A DNA stretch of 64,000 nt from Pelecanus crispus (taxonomy: Eukaryota; Chordata; Aves; Pelecaniformes; Pelecanidae): assembly GCF_030463565.1 (NCBI RefSeq), contig NC_134651.1:11854734-11918733 (forward strand), in the 5' to 3' direction. The notes below the pieces were generated by a model that was not told the origin of the DNA, made no database searches, and worked only from the letters and a program-made list of their open reading frames with translations. Made by a program: the position numbers and the translations under genes. Below are positions 1 to 12,835 of the stretch, piece after piece (position 1 is the stretch's first letter; the number at the start of each line of letters is the position of its first letter).

Positions 1-503
1 AAAACCTGGATACAGTAAAATTAAATACAAAAACATGTCTCATTTGGAGGCTTCTGCAGTCTCCACGATTACAGAGAGCAGTGGTTAATGCAGGGCTAAT
101 GTGGATAGTCTGGAGAGGCATGGCTGTAGCTGATGCACTTGACGCATATCCACTAATTGAAAGTTTGGGCAGTAGGATTTACAAGGTATGTTTGGAAGTG
201 TTCTCCAGAGCAGCAGTTCTCTTACCACAGATTTCTTCAGACAAACATCAAGTGACTTTGGAGGCACCTGTTGAATATTTTAAGTGGTTGTCTGGTAATG
301 GAGCTAGTCAGAAAGAGGCACCCAAGCTCTGATCTTACTGCTGCCTTATGGGTATCCTAATCAACACCCTTGTGACAGGAAAGTAGAACAGAAGAGGGAA
401 AGGTGGCTCTGGCTAGCTGGTGTAGAAGGGGAAGCCTGTTTCTATAGGAATATTGGCTGTGAATAGTTTGAGCAGCCTCATTGTGTGGTTTGTGTCATTG
501 CAG

Positions 504-3500
504 GTGGAGCAGTTCTGGCGGTTTTACAGTCACATGGTACGTCCTGGGGACCTGACAGGCCATAGTGACTTCCATCTTTTCAAAGAAGGGATCAAACCTA
601 TGTGGGAGGTGAGTTGGAGCTCTCATTTCTGCCTTGGTATTTCCGCAGAGTATTGTGGAGAGAACCTTCTACAGCGAAGGGACTCTTGTCATTAAATGGC
701 ACTCCAGGCTTTTCTTGGGTGCAGTCCTGGGTTTCCTGTAAACCTGTCCTCAGAACTCTGTCCCATGTAACCTAGCAGTCCTGTGACCTGCTGGCAGAGG
801 AGAAGGAAGATGCAGAGTTGCTAGCTGCGCTCCCCCAAAAATTGCAGAACTGCCTTTGCCTGTGGGTCCAGAGGCTCTCCAGGCAACGTTGCCTGGAGCC
901 CAACGAAGTGGGGAGCCCAACTAAGCTCTGTGCCTCCTAATATAGACACTTGCCCCTTATTATAGCTTTGTCCAGTGACAGCAGTGTGAGGCTTTCCTCT
1001 AGAAGGGCTGGACCTCTGTAAGTGGAATTCCACAAAGCTTGTAAGAAACCAACCCTCCTTTTTCAGACAAGGAAGGAAGAGTTGCATATGGTTAAAAGTG
1101 TACAGCGGTACGTAGAGCTGGAGATGGAGAGAAGACTTAGTCCTTCATTTGCTTTTTCTGTTCTGGGGCACTTAGTTTGCTTTTGTTCATTCCTATCCAA
1201 ATCTGTTAAAAAAGGAAAAAAAAAAAAAAAAAAAATCTTTGCCCAGCAAATCATTCTTCCAGTTTCTGGCCTGCTTCCAGCAATGACCAATACCATTTGC
1301 AATACGTGGATTTTATGTGTTGCTCTGAAGTACCTAATTATGCTGCTTGGTCCTGAGAAATTTATATGTGACCCTAGCTGGCAATTATTTTAAGCAAGGT
1401 GTTTTATAGCCAGTTACTGCAAATACAATTTATATAAAATATTTAACCCTCTTTGGACTCCTGGTGAGCTAGCTGCTCTGATAATGTGTCAACCAGAGAG
1501 TCCACAAGTTAATGATACCAGAATTTCTATAAAGCATTTCCCTGTAGCCATTTTAAGATGGGGGTGGAGAGATTCTCTGTGTTTTTTACTTCTGGCCCCA
1601 TTCCCTTCTTGCATTTATAGAAGAGGACCTGGAATCTTGCTGCTGGCCTTCCCTTTGCTGCTTGCTTTGTAGGATTTTGTTTACGCTCCTTTCTCTTCCA
1701 AACTAATCCTTACTTACTGTCATTCTTGTAGGCAAATATATGTGTGTATGTAGCTCTGATCTTTTTCTGGATCCATCTGTGCCTTTTCTGGGTAAAGTCA
1801 GAAGCACTAAGCATAATGTTCCCTGGTGATTTACTGGGCTGCAGATCATTATTATTGTGGTAAAGGGAAATCAAATGCTTGACTGAACCGAAGCTTGTTT
1901 AACCTGAAAGAAAACTAACAATAACCATAAAACACACAATACAGCATCTGCCTCCCAATCACTGTTCTCTTTCTAGCCTTGAACCTGCTTAAACCACCTT
2001 TGAAATATTTTGAGCAACACCATTTTCTCTTCTGACCCCCATTAGTCATTGTGGAAAGTTTGAGGAGTTAAACCCAACTTCCTGCTTAAAGGCTGAAGCC
2101 TAGGCAGCTTACTTAGAGTGTGATGTTGACAACTTGGAAAACAAGGACACTTAATCAGAAAGTAGTTTGCATTTCACGCGAGTATGTCACATTCCTAGAA
2201 CTGGTGTTGATTTGGATTCTTCAGCTTGCATGTGGCTGCTGTCATGCTTTGAGGTTTGTCCGGAACTGGTGCCTTCCCATTTCAGTACAGGCTTTAGCTC
2301 ATAGTTGAAAACTGGGAGTCTGGTAAATGCTGCTGTTATTCTGGCACTTCCATGTTTGCTCAGGATTGCTTCATTAACACTTGCTGTCTCTCAGACCACA
2401 CAAATGTTTAGTTTTTTCTGAGCCCTAAAGAAACTTTAAGGCTAAAAGAAAGTTAACTTTGCTTCATTAAGAAGGGTTGGGCTGCCTTGCCTAGCATCTT
2501 CAAGGTGTGTCACAGCCTGGGAGAGGGGATTACTGGTGATTTAGCCAGGGATATCCTGTGTTGTGCAGTCCCATCTGAGTTATCCTTTGTTCTTCTCTGT
2601 TTCTGTCCTAGACCTGTCTTCCCTTTCCCTTCCTAACTGCCACCTCTTTGACTTGTTTCTACCTCTCTCTTTTTGGCTTTGGATGGAATTCGTTACCCTC
2701 TGACCTTGTAAGATTTCCCAGCTACCGTGTTGTACAAGAGAATGCCACAGTGTTTTGTACAGGGGAGGAGCTGCTGTTTGACACAGGTGTGCGTTTTGTG
2801 AAGCAGGGGAGTCTGTAGCAGTTTTCAGATCTCTTTCAGGTGCAACGTATGGAATCACAGTATTGAGGTGACGGACTGGGTGCTTAGCATAAATTTTTTC
2901 TTTACCCTCTCCCTTCATTTTTGGTTATTTCCCTGGGTCATCGCAGTCTGGAACAAACATCCAGCTGTATGGTGTGTGATGATGTCAGTGATACCCAGAG
3001 AAAGGACTGGTCCTTTCTGTGTTAACACAGCTTGTGAGCACGTTCCTGGAAATGTGGAAGGAAAGTGTTTTTCAACTTTTCACTTGTGTTTAAATATCAC
3101 TTTGCAAACTCTTTCCCTGCCTTCCATGTTCTGTGATGTGGGATTTTTCCTGTTTTACAAGCAGAAGTACATATACAGGGGATTAGACAAAGGGGAAATC
3201 AGTCTTGGATTTAAGAATAGTTTTAGGGTCCTTGCCTCTGGTTCTGTGTGCAGATTGGTAGGCTGGTGTTAGTTTTTGCTAGTGGGATTAAAACACTATA
3301 GCTCAAGTCTTTAGTGCATACAGCTTTGTCTGGAATGCTGAGACTCATTGTTTCAAATACTTTGTATTCAAAGTAAGTGGTATGCATCTGTCTCTACTTG
3401 TATGGGGGAGAAGCAAAATGCTTTTGCTTGAAAATACCTCCATTCTGTCCCTTGCCCCACCCAATCAATATCTGCTCCTGTCTGTGGCTCTGTTGTCTTG

Positions 3501-6500
3501 TGGGAAGCAGAAAAATAGCTAGAAGAAAACAAATCGATCTCTTGCCCCTCTTCCTAGGATGATGCCAACAAAAATGGTGGTAAATGGATTATCCGTCTGC
3601 GAAAGGGCTTAGCGTCACGATGCTGGGAGAATCTCATTCTGGCAATGTTGGGAGAACAGTTTATGGTGGGGGAAGAAATCTGTGGGGCAGTCGTCTCTGT
3701 CCGATTCCAGGTAAGCACTTCTGAGAACTGGTATGTACTTCCATTTGGCAGGGCTACAAAAAGTACCATCTGCTTACCCCTTACATGCTATTCTGTAGGA
3801 GGATATTATCTCGATATGGAACAAGACAGCCAGCGACCAGGCCACGACAGCCCGGATACGTGATACATTACGAAGAGTGCTCAACCTACCTCCCAACACC
3901 ATCATGGAATATAAAACACACACTGATAGCATCAAGTACGTGTGGTGGCAGGGGGAGGGCCTGCTTCTGGTTGCATGCGTGCTTGAGCAATTTAATGCAG
4001 ATTGCAAGAATTGAGAGAAATGCTCATGTGCCTTGGGGCTGTTCACTGCGAACAGAAACACAAACAGCAGTGATTGTTGCCAGTGTACTTTGAAAGCCAA
4101 ATATGTGTGTCATTATCATGCTGTTGTTAGGGACATTTGGTTCTAATAGTAGAACCTTATTTTTTTGAAGTGTATAGTCCAGGGCTTTGTTAGCAATCCA
4201 CCCAGCCTGTCACTCGGGAGATGGGCAGCCCAGTGTGGAACTGTGGCTTGATGTATTCAAAGACAAGATTGCAGTGGGGGGGACAAGATCATTTGAATAA
4301 ATAGAGATTCTGGGGAATAAAGTGCGGAAGCTAACGGGGATTTATAGTGCCATTAGACTTATAAATGGTCTTGGGAAAGTGCTGTGTGAATTTACAGTGC
4401 TGTACAAATGATTTCTAATCATAATAAACGTCGTATATTAAGTCTTCCAGGCCCTGGTGACAGAGGCTCTTTAACAAGACTAGAAGATCACGGTACACAG
4501 AGAGGACAGCTGTATTTTTAAATAAACCTATTATAGCTTACCATACCAGGCCATGCAGGGTGACTTTTATTTCCCACAAAGTGACGAAAAATTGCATATG
4601 TAGGTATTAGTTAGAGATGAATAATGTAATTTTTTTTCGTTTTTTCTTAAGCATATTATAAACGAATACACTGATTAGGTCATATTGGTTAAATTAACAC
4701 TTGAAAAGGTGTACCCTGAAAAAGAAGGGAAACAAATTAAGACATTGATAGAGCAGTGTGCTTTCTAATCTAGCCCGTAATCAGGGTGCAAGTACCTTTC
4801 ATGACTTCCTTTCATTAAGCTAGCTTGTCCTTTCCACATAATCACCCTGTCATCAGTGTGCTGTCAAACAGTTTGATGAGATCAGTCCTGTTTTTAGCAG
4901 CTAGCTTCCAGTTGTGGCCAATTTTGAGTGTGGGTCACTAGCAATAATACAGAGATCTTGTTTAAACTGTCTGTAGGCATCTAGTGTTCCATGTGGCCCT
5001 CCCTCCTGTGTGCGTGGGAAAGAGAAGGGAAGGAGAAATTATTATTATTAAACTGAATCTTTTCCAGGCAGCTTTGGTTTCTGAAAGTTCCTACTTCTGT
5101 TCATGAAATCTCATATTCATGATTTTGCCAGTAACCTGTCTTCTGCACTCTTTTTGCCAGGAGAGGGCACTATCGACTCTCTGTCTATGTTACGAGATAG
5201 CAAAGTGCTCATGTGGACACGTAACAGGGTATTTTACTCCTGTTCAGCAGTAGCAGACTGCGGACTGTGGTGATGCAGCTTTGTTGTGAGAAGAGGGAAG
5301 GGACTTCTCTCAGTCTCTGTAGGGAAAGCTGTGCCCCGAGCCAACTGTCCAAAGCTGTGGTGGCGGTTCAGGTAGCATGTTTAGAATGGAAAGGGTGTGG
5401 CCTTTCCCTTTTAAGCTATCGCCACCAGCACTTCCTAGGACAGAGAATGCTGCCATAGCAATGTTTGTAACTGTTCTTGCTCTGGCAGGTGGCAGTCCTT
5501 GAGTGATGGTGCATCCAATATCGTGGTCTTATTTCCCTACAACAGTGTAACATGCCATGCTTGCTGCCCTCTCTTCCTGCATAGCATCAAAATTTCATTT
5601 TGTGCTGCTGACGTATGGTGCAAAATGAGCTTGTCCAAGAATAACAGGTGTTTGAGGAATCAAGTTTAGTAGCTCAGATTACAGCTGTGAGCAATTCTTA
5701 AATGGGAGTGGACTGCCTTGTCTCCCACTTACTCTTCTGTGGGTAGGAGGGGTAGTCAGGAGTTGGTTTGATGGTGTCCTAGTGAGGCAGATCTAAGCAA
5801 TTAACCTTCCGCCATGTAAGGGATCACGAGAGCTTTTTTCCCATTGCCTCGCTTGAGCTGCAGCAGTCTGATTGCAGTGCTGTCCAACGTCTCCTTCTAA
5901 TGGCACTGGTGTAAATTCAGAGCAGAATTGCTTGTCAGTGGAGTTTCTGTGTAGTGATGCATGGCCCGACTTCTTGTGCCTTTCTCGCTTGGTACCAGCA
6001 GGCAGCAAGCAGCAGCGGCTGCAGAGAGGTAACGGTGCCTGCTTCGTTGACAGAGAAGAGCAGGACAGCCCCAGCTTTCAGTCTGACTCTGCTTGGCTAT
6101 GCTTCATATCATTAAGGTTCTCTCACTAATGAAGAATCTCTTGTGTAACTAGTTCCATCCACCATAAAGTCTGGCTCCTTTTCCTCACTCATCTATCAAG
6201 CCCTGTTGAAATACTGTCCGTCATGAATAAACTCCACTTATGCTGTGCATGTACCATGTGATTTATGACTCGGGAGGGCTTTCTAGCCAGCACTCTATAT
6301 TCACACTCTGGCTGTGTTTTATGAAAGGCTCTAATGGAAGAGCTGTGCTGTAGTCTTTGTCAGGGCTGCCTTTCTAGGGGGGCTCGTGGCATTTTTCATT
6401 TGTATGGGCTGCATCTCTCCACTAGAGCTCTGCTCATGTGCAGGGTTTGATTGGCATTGATTGTGCTTTGGGGAAGGGAGTGTGCTTAGCAAGAAAAGAA

Positions 6501-9500
6501 CAGGCGTTTCTCAAAACCTTGACTTTTGGGTAGTGAATTGACCTGGATTAGCTTTTGACACACTGTAAATGAACGGTACTGTAGAAATTACTAGCATGGC
6601 CCTCACTGTGGGACCTGAGCCCTGTGTTTCAAGTTTCATATATTCCTTTTGTGATGATGCATTTTGTATTAACTCATTTTTAGACACCATATTTCATGAG
6701 TTGTCAGTGAGACTGCAGCCCCTGTCGTTTCAGAAAGCAGTGGTGCTGCCAAGCTGCGTTTGAAAAGTATCTGTTGCTTCGCAGCTATTCCAAGGACCTA
6801 TTCTGCATTCTGTCCTTTCTGCTCTCAGTGGTGGGGCTTGTGCATTTAGCTAGATAAGCAGATCTTTCATTGCAATTTTCCTGTGTTTGTCCTTTCTCTT
6901 GCTTGTGATATTGACAAGCTGCCTAAATCCCAGTGAGTGGAAGGGTCAGCCTAGTCTGTATTAATTTCCAATCTTGCTAGAAGAGCTAGAGCAATCTCTC
7001 GGACTCTGCGCAAATTCCAGGGGATTTATAGTACCTTAGACGTTACAGTGCGAGCGCCTGAAAAGAACATATGTGACATTTTGCGGGCTACCTTGTTTCA
7101 GTAGCTGGAGAGAAATCGCTTCTCTTTGTTCCCTCCCAGGCAGACTGAGAGAGGTGCACTCAGATGTGGTGAACCACTTAATAGGTTCTGCTCATCAGCG
7201 TTGTTAACCTTGGAGGTGACGTGGTCCAGCGGTGATAGTGGGTTATGGACAGTGGCACTCCCTGTGGTTTGGAATTAAGAAAAAAAAAGCATGACCTCTT
7301 AACTTTTGCTGCCTTAGGAGGTGCACTGTGCTTTTGCTGAAAGCAGAATATTGCTAGGCACGGCCTGGTTGTGTCTCAATGAAGCCACTGAAAACTATTC
7401 AGGTATCTGTAGCAGGTGAACTGCAGTTGGGAGAGGGGGTGGAGGGGAAGTGATCACTGTAAAGTTTGATTTTTGAGCATTGCAGCATGAAGTGCTTGGC
7501 TGCCTTGCATACACCTTTGCCCTGCCTGGGGTTATCAGCCTTTCTTTTCCGTACTGGTAACTGTGTGGTCAGTCACCATCTCCTGTGCTGAGAGCTCTCA
7601 CCTGCAGTACCATCCAAGAATCCAAGGCAAATTCAACAACATTGCTTCATATGTGAGGAGAGACCAGAACTGTGGCCATACAGCAGGCTGCCGCTGAGCA
7701 GGCTAGTCTGGAAGTATTTTGGTTGCTGTGTGACTTTATGGGTCGTCCTGCAAGGCTGCTTTTTCTGAAAACAAAGCTTCAGTTATTTGTAAGTGCCTGC
7801 TGCAGTGAGAGCTGAGAAGGGTATAAAACTATCCTTTCCTTTCCAAGTCACCACTGATAACTAGTGGGACAGCTCAAGTAAATGAGAGGAATAGTTGATC
7901 TTAATAGGGCTGGCACTGGGTTCATTTCACTGCAGGCAGTTGGAAGAAATGGCCTCAGACTGTGTTTTAGCTAGGAAACAAGCAGATATCCTATGGAGGG
8001 AATAAGGGTATACACTGTAAGAAGACTGCAGGAACAAGGTTCTCAGGGCAAAAGTGAGGAATGACAAAACGGTGAGGAATGAGGAAGAGAAATCCCCATG
8101 GAAGTAGCAGGTGTTGGGCAAGAAGATCAGTGTTTGTGAGACAGTAAGCTGGTGGTGGGGTGCTTGTGAGAATGTTACATCAGAGTTCAGCTAATTCTGT
8201 AACTCTTGTTGTGTTTTTATAGCACTGGTTTCCATTTGCTTGCTAATTTCCAAGACCTTAGGAGAAGTCCTCAATGCTGCTGTCCTAGTGTCCAGAGAGC
8301 TGCATTGTTTCACCCTCATTCTTCAAGTCTGAGAGCAGGAATAAAAGCTAGAGGAGAGCGGTGATGTTCCAGATCTGATAGCTGTCCTCTTCTCCAGAGT
8401 CTCTGCAATACTGGCTTAATTCATTTATCACTCCATTCTCCAATTCCAGTAATATTTCCAGGTGCTGCAAGTCTAAGAGCACTTCTGTAGACCTGGGCTT
8501 TGAAATGATGGGTTCATTGATTCGTTCTCTGTCACCATAGTATGCTTTATTCAGAAGTGTCTGTGACTTTGTAAAAGGCTTCCTTATCTTGGTGGCCTGT
8601 CTATTACGAAAGAAGTGACTATAACCTATATATTTCATGTTTCTTTTCTAGGAGGTCAGTTCAGATGTGTTCATTTCAAAGTCATGATGGCTTCCCTATT
8701 TGCCTTTGCTACAGATACTAACAGATACATGGAAGAATTATTTCAGGCTAGAAGAATATCCTAGATTTTTTAAAGCTATTAGTTTTCAGGCCTGTCACAA
8801 AGTTCTTGACTGTCTTTGAACAAATTCCAAACACTCTGACAGAACATGGGGAGCACCCAGGAAGGGGCTGTGCTGCTCTGGACACCATACCTGTGGAGTG
8901 TAGTGAGTGGTCAGTGTGCTGGGAGGTTGCATCCAGGCTGGTGGAGGGGACAGGCCTTGGTGACTGGTCAAGGTCAGGTTGGATGGGGCTCTGAGCAACC
9001 TGATCTAGTTAAAGCTGTCCCTGCTCACTGCAGGGGGGTTGGGCTAGATGACCTCTAAAGGTCCCTTCCAACCCAAAGCATTCTATGATTCTATGACTGT
9101 TGTGAGGGTAGCATGCACTATGAGGTCTCAGTCTCCTTTTTTAGCTGGGGAAGGAGATGGTAATGAGACAGGGCTGCGCAGGGAAGTATTGAAGAGGAAC
9201 TGCTAGGACTTAAAGATTGAGGGTGGTTGGATAAAACAGCTAGCGCTGCTTGCGTAGTGGTGATTTGGAAAGTCCCTTGAGGCGGCTATGGCTGCTTGTC
9301 CTCTTTTTGCTGGAGTCTCTGATAGCGGCTCCTTTTTTCTTTTTTTTTCCTCAACTTGATGGGATTAAAGGGAGCCCTGCCTGGGTCCTGACCCTGGGCA
9401 GTGTGGGAGAAGGTGGGAAGTTTCAACAGTTGTGGGTCAGGAATGAGTGTGGAAGAACAGTTCTGGCTGGTTTTATTTAGCCTGCTAATGTTTCCATTTC

Positions 9501-12325
9501 CCATCTGTTCAATGGGAATAACCTAAGTGTTTGGGATCAATTCACTGAGTATCTGATCGCTGCGCAGACAGTATAGCAATAAGGTACTAAAAATGTCTAT
9601 ACATAAAAATAACCTCTTAGACTCTCTGGCACTGTGCCTTTGGCACGTCACAGGTTGTAAAGATTCTGCCAGACGAAATTAACTGGCAGCCTTGTTCGGT
9701 ACGAAATGGAGAGCAGTTTGCTCCACTAGCATAGTTTAGGTACATTAGGGCAGACACATCCTGGTGGATTTTTTCAGTCAAGTCAGCAGATAGTTGGAGT
9801 AATTAGTACTATAATATGTATGAGGGTCTTGGCTTAAAAATTCTTGGCTGGAAGAGCTTTTTCCTCTATGTCTGTGAGAAGGACTTGGCAGCTGAAAGAC
9901 TATGTGCATGATGTTATCGGGATGTTGGAACAGGGAACTCCTTGGTTTGAAAGGGGTAATAAATTATTGATTATGTTGACAAATAATCTGCCCTTGTGTC
10001 CCTTCTGCAGAGAACAGAAGTTACGAGTTTGGGGAGAACTGTGGGAGAGGAAAGAGAGAAGATGTGATTATGGGTGATGGAAATGTGGTAGAAATACAAG
10101 GCATGGGAGGTTAGAGGGAAGACATAAAGGCAGAGACTTTTTGACAAGGCTGGAGACGTGCATAGCTTTCCAACCTGTATTCAGCAGCTAAGAGGGCTTC
10201 AGATCCAGAGTTTCTCATCCCCTTAACTTTCTTCTGGAGGGAAGCAGTTGTACCCACAGTGTCTAGTACCATGTGCTGACTGGGTGACATGGGCAGTTTT
10301 CCTTTCTCTGGAAGATTTCTTGGCCTTGTGGCCTTGAAGGGTGCTGTGTCTGGGGAGTCTTGGGGAGAAAGTTCCCATTTAGGGGCTTCTGTGCTGCTGC
10401 CTTGCTTAGAATGAGCTGCTTGTGGGTTTCTCTCCTCCAAGCAGCATACTGCTGTACATCAAGCTGAACTGCAGATCTGACCTGGTGTACTAATGTACCA
10501 CAGCTGTGTCCTGTCCTCTTGCATCTACAGCACGCTTTGCTGTCTTTCTCCCTCACATTTCCTTTGGCTTCACGGGCTCATGTCAGCTAGAGATACCATA
10601 TAGCTTTGGGACTCCCATGGATGACTGTTACTTACTTGTCCATCCTATTCAAGATCAGGAGGATTTTGAGCTACCATGGATGGAGGGAGACTGAGGAGGA
10701 AACCTAGCCAGCCATAGATAAGGACTCTCTTAGACCAGCTGATCACCTTGGTGGTTCACAGGAGCCTGTGCCTTGGGGGGCTATGGAGATTTAGTTGCTT
10801 CCTGGAAGTTTTGTCAAAGCAGTTTTGAACTGGGAAGAACTGGAGTGTTTTGCCACTCACCAGGCTTGTACTGGTGGTGCTGAAGTCAGTGATCTTTAGG
10901 ATTTCACCTTCAGTGCTTTTATAAGAGGGATATTCTGTCCTGTGGTCTGGGAAGGCAGTGTCACAAATTCCAAGCTGTACACCATGGTGACAAGCTTCTT
11001 GCTTGTGCCTTCTTTGGGTTCCCAGCAAGACTGCCTGTATGTGGTGTACAGTCTTGCAGATTGCACATGACAGGCACTCTGCCAGTATACTCTGTGTTTA
11101 TTTGGGCTATGACTTTGCTGGGAAAGAGCTTATGACACCTGAGCTGCTTTTGCAAATGCTGATTGGGAGCTTGATTCTGTGAGGCTCAGGTAAGGGCCAG
11201 GCTGGTGATCTGTTTTTGGCACAGATGCTGACTAATAGAGGATTTCCGTTTTTGGACTCTCCTGTTGTGTTGCAGTGGCCTGATAAGGCAATGCAGAAAA
11301 CAAGATGAGAGGTAGCTGCTAAGTACCAACAACAAAATCTGCAGGATGGTCTAAGTTTATGACTAACCTGGGTTCCCTTTAAGGTCCCTCCAGTTCCATG
11401 GGACTGTCTGGGTTTGGTAAATGGCTTGGCATGTGCTGTAGGCACCAGCACTGTTTTGCTGGGCATGGAGAACTAGGAAGGTCTTTGATGTCTCTGATCC
11501 CAGAAGATAATAGTCATGCTCACATTAACCTCCACATCTTTTCCCTGAGCGGGCTTTCAGTATGCTGCCTTCGTAAAACAGACAGCAATTTTTCAGTCTG
11601 CTAACTTTGTCCGTCAGTAACATTCTCCACCAGGGAATGCAGTGTTAGGCCTGTCCCTCTAACTTATCTGAAAATATTTTCATTTCAGATAGCTGTAATG
11701 TTTTTACTGGGTCGTCATTAACAATGCAGGTTTACAATAGGAAATGAGACTTTCTAATAACAATTGGATTCTGCTGCCTGATCGAAGAATTTCATAATAA
11801 CTAAGCTGTGTGGCATTAAAAGAAGCCCCTTTTGGGGGGATTACTACATAGGCAGGTATGTGGTGAGGCATGAGGCCAGTAACTGGCTGAGTTTAACCAG
11901 CCAAGGGACATGATAATCTTCCAGAAAGATGTAACATCGGCTATTTTATTAGCAATAGGAAATGGATATTCCATTTGTGACTGGGAAGGTCATACCTGTC
12001 TCTGGGTATTAATGTGGCTATATCACCAGCAGCCAGTGGGAACGCTTCATGTCTGTGCAGAACGTTAAAGCTGCCTTGTGCTGTCAGATGTTTGGCTGGG
12101 TTTTAAGGATGCTTCTATCCACTAGGGCTATCAGAGAATATTGCCTTGCTCTCTGAAGACAAGTGCCTTTCAAACGCCATTGAATGTTTCTGCTGTCGTT
12201 AAAAGTTAAGAAGCCTTTGATCTGAAGTGCTGTTTTTTTTGTTTTTTGTTTCATTTTTTTTTTCCCTCTGGCTTGCCAGGGCCTGGGAGGAGTTTCATGG
12301 CCTGGTGAACAGCAGTGGCCGCTGA
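504..12325 (+). CDS. EIF4E2: EIF4E2 (4EHP), 3' part of the gene, partial at the 5' side
   Basis: Cap-binding eIF4E homologue that competes with eIF4E for the mRNA cap and represses translation in the cytoplasm (family knowledge). Four exons are visible: 504-608, 3558-3710, 3799-3935 and 12280-12325. The first three encode the eIF4E core from VEQFWRFYSHMVRPGDLTGH through GIKPMWEDDANKNGG, GLASRCWENLILAMLGEQF, EDIISIWNKTASD and EYKTHTDSIK, essentially identical to the mammalian protein. The Trp in KPMWE is the cap-stacking Trp; its partner Tyr lies in an upstream exon outside the window. All introns are GT-AG and the phases fit. The last exon (tail AWEEFHGLVNSSGR, stop at 12323-12325) completes the split Lys codon and matches a C-terminal variant I recall for mammalian EIF4E2. 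The usual mammalian tail (MPGRLGPQRLLFQNLW...) was not found by eye. The start codon and N-terminus are off the left edge. Confidence 0.95.
609..3557 (+). other. EIF4E2 intron, no further feature recognised
   Basis: Intron between the exons at 504-608 and 3558-3710 (gtgagt donor, ctag acceptor). Moderately AT-rich. It contains an A-rich run at about 1208-1235 (a pure A stretch of roughly 20). No gene or clear interspersed repeat was recognised. Positions 1-503 are the end of the preceding intron and also look empty. Confidence 0.7.
3936..12279 (+). other. EIF4E2 last intron (8.3 kb)
   Basis: Large terminal intron between the SIK-encoding exon (donor gtacgt at 3936) and the alternative last exon at 12280. 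Apart from the CR1 tail near 9 kb I see no gene. AATAAA motifs occur at several places (for example near 4316, 4424 and 6226), and any of them could serve an alternative last exon, but I found no coding exon linked to them. Confidence 0.6.
8965..9096 (+). mobile_element. CR1 LINE, 5'-truncated 3' tail
   Basis: The segment carries the typical avian CR1 3' end: the stretch around GGTTGGATGGGGCTCTGAG, then CTGCAGGGGGGTTGGGCTAG, ATGACCTCTAAAGGTCCCTT, and an end in the imperfect octamer repeat ATTCTATG-ATTCTATG-A. There is no poly(A) tail, as is usual for CR1. Only the last 130 bp or so is clear; sequence back to about 8850 may also belong to it, but I could not align it. It lies sense to EIF4E2 inside its last intron. 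The element is a plain non-LTR fragment with no reading frame left. Confidence 0.88.
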
Positions 12326-12813
12326 TCGAACGCTCCCCCTCCCTCTGTCACACCCAGGGTAGGGCCTCATCTTTCTTCCTATGTGACTTCATGGCATACC
12401 TCTCAGCTTCCAACCCTCTTCCCGTGGGCTGGCATGTTCTCTTTGCCTTACGGGCCTGGTGGTAGGCCCATTCTGCTACTGGCTCTTTGCCAAAGGTCAA
12501 AATGATTTTTTTAAATTTTTTTTTGAGCAAAGACGCCAACATTCACTGTGGTCTCCATTCACACAGCATTTGCTGTTGTGATGCTGTGTGCTATTTTGCT
12601 AATGTGCCCTTCTTCTGTGCAAGGCACTTGTATCCCAGACCTGGTCCCAGGAGGCTGAGAGGTATGTCTTCAGCTTGGGTCTGTTGCCTAGGGTTGACTG
12701 TAAGCAGATATGGAGTGGTAAATGAATGCTAAGCACATCCATGTGATGGACACTGAGAGAGGCGCCTGGAGCTTGGCATACGTGCCTTTGCTCTTGACAG
12801 TGGGCTGGAGCAG

Positions 12814-12835
12814 AATAAATTAGTTTGTCAATAAA
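12814..12835 (+). terminator. EIF4E2 polyadenylation signals (two AATAAA)
   Basis: AATAAA occurs at 12814-12819 and again at 12830-12835, about 490-510 nt after the EIF4E2 stop codon at 12323-12325. The two close copies give a plausible 3' end for the isoform that uses the 12280 exon. More distal AATAAA motifs exist (15415-15420), so a longer 3' UTR cannot be excluded. Confidence 0.6.

Noticed and set aside
7200-7260. Possible second CR1 fragment in EIF4E2 last intron
   Set aside because: Weak resemblance only (ACGTGGTCCAGCGGTGATAG); no terminal octamers and no alignable flank.
12600-12670. PRPGPRRLRG-like reading as the missing EIF4E2 tail (MPGRLGPQRLL)
   Set aside because: Only a chance resemblance; it lacks the following FQNLWKPRLNVP, an acceptor in the right phase and the starting Met.
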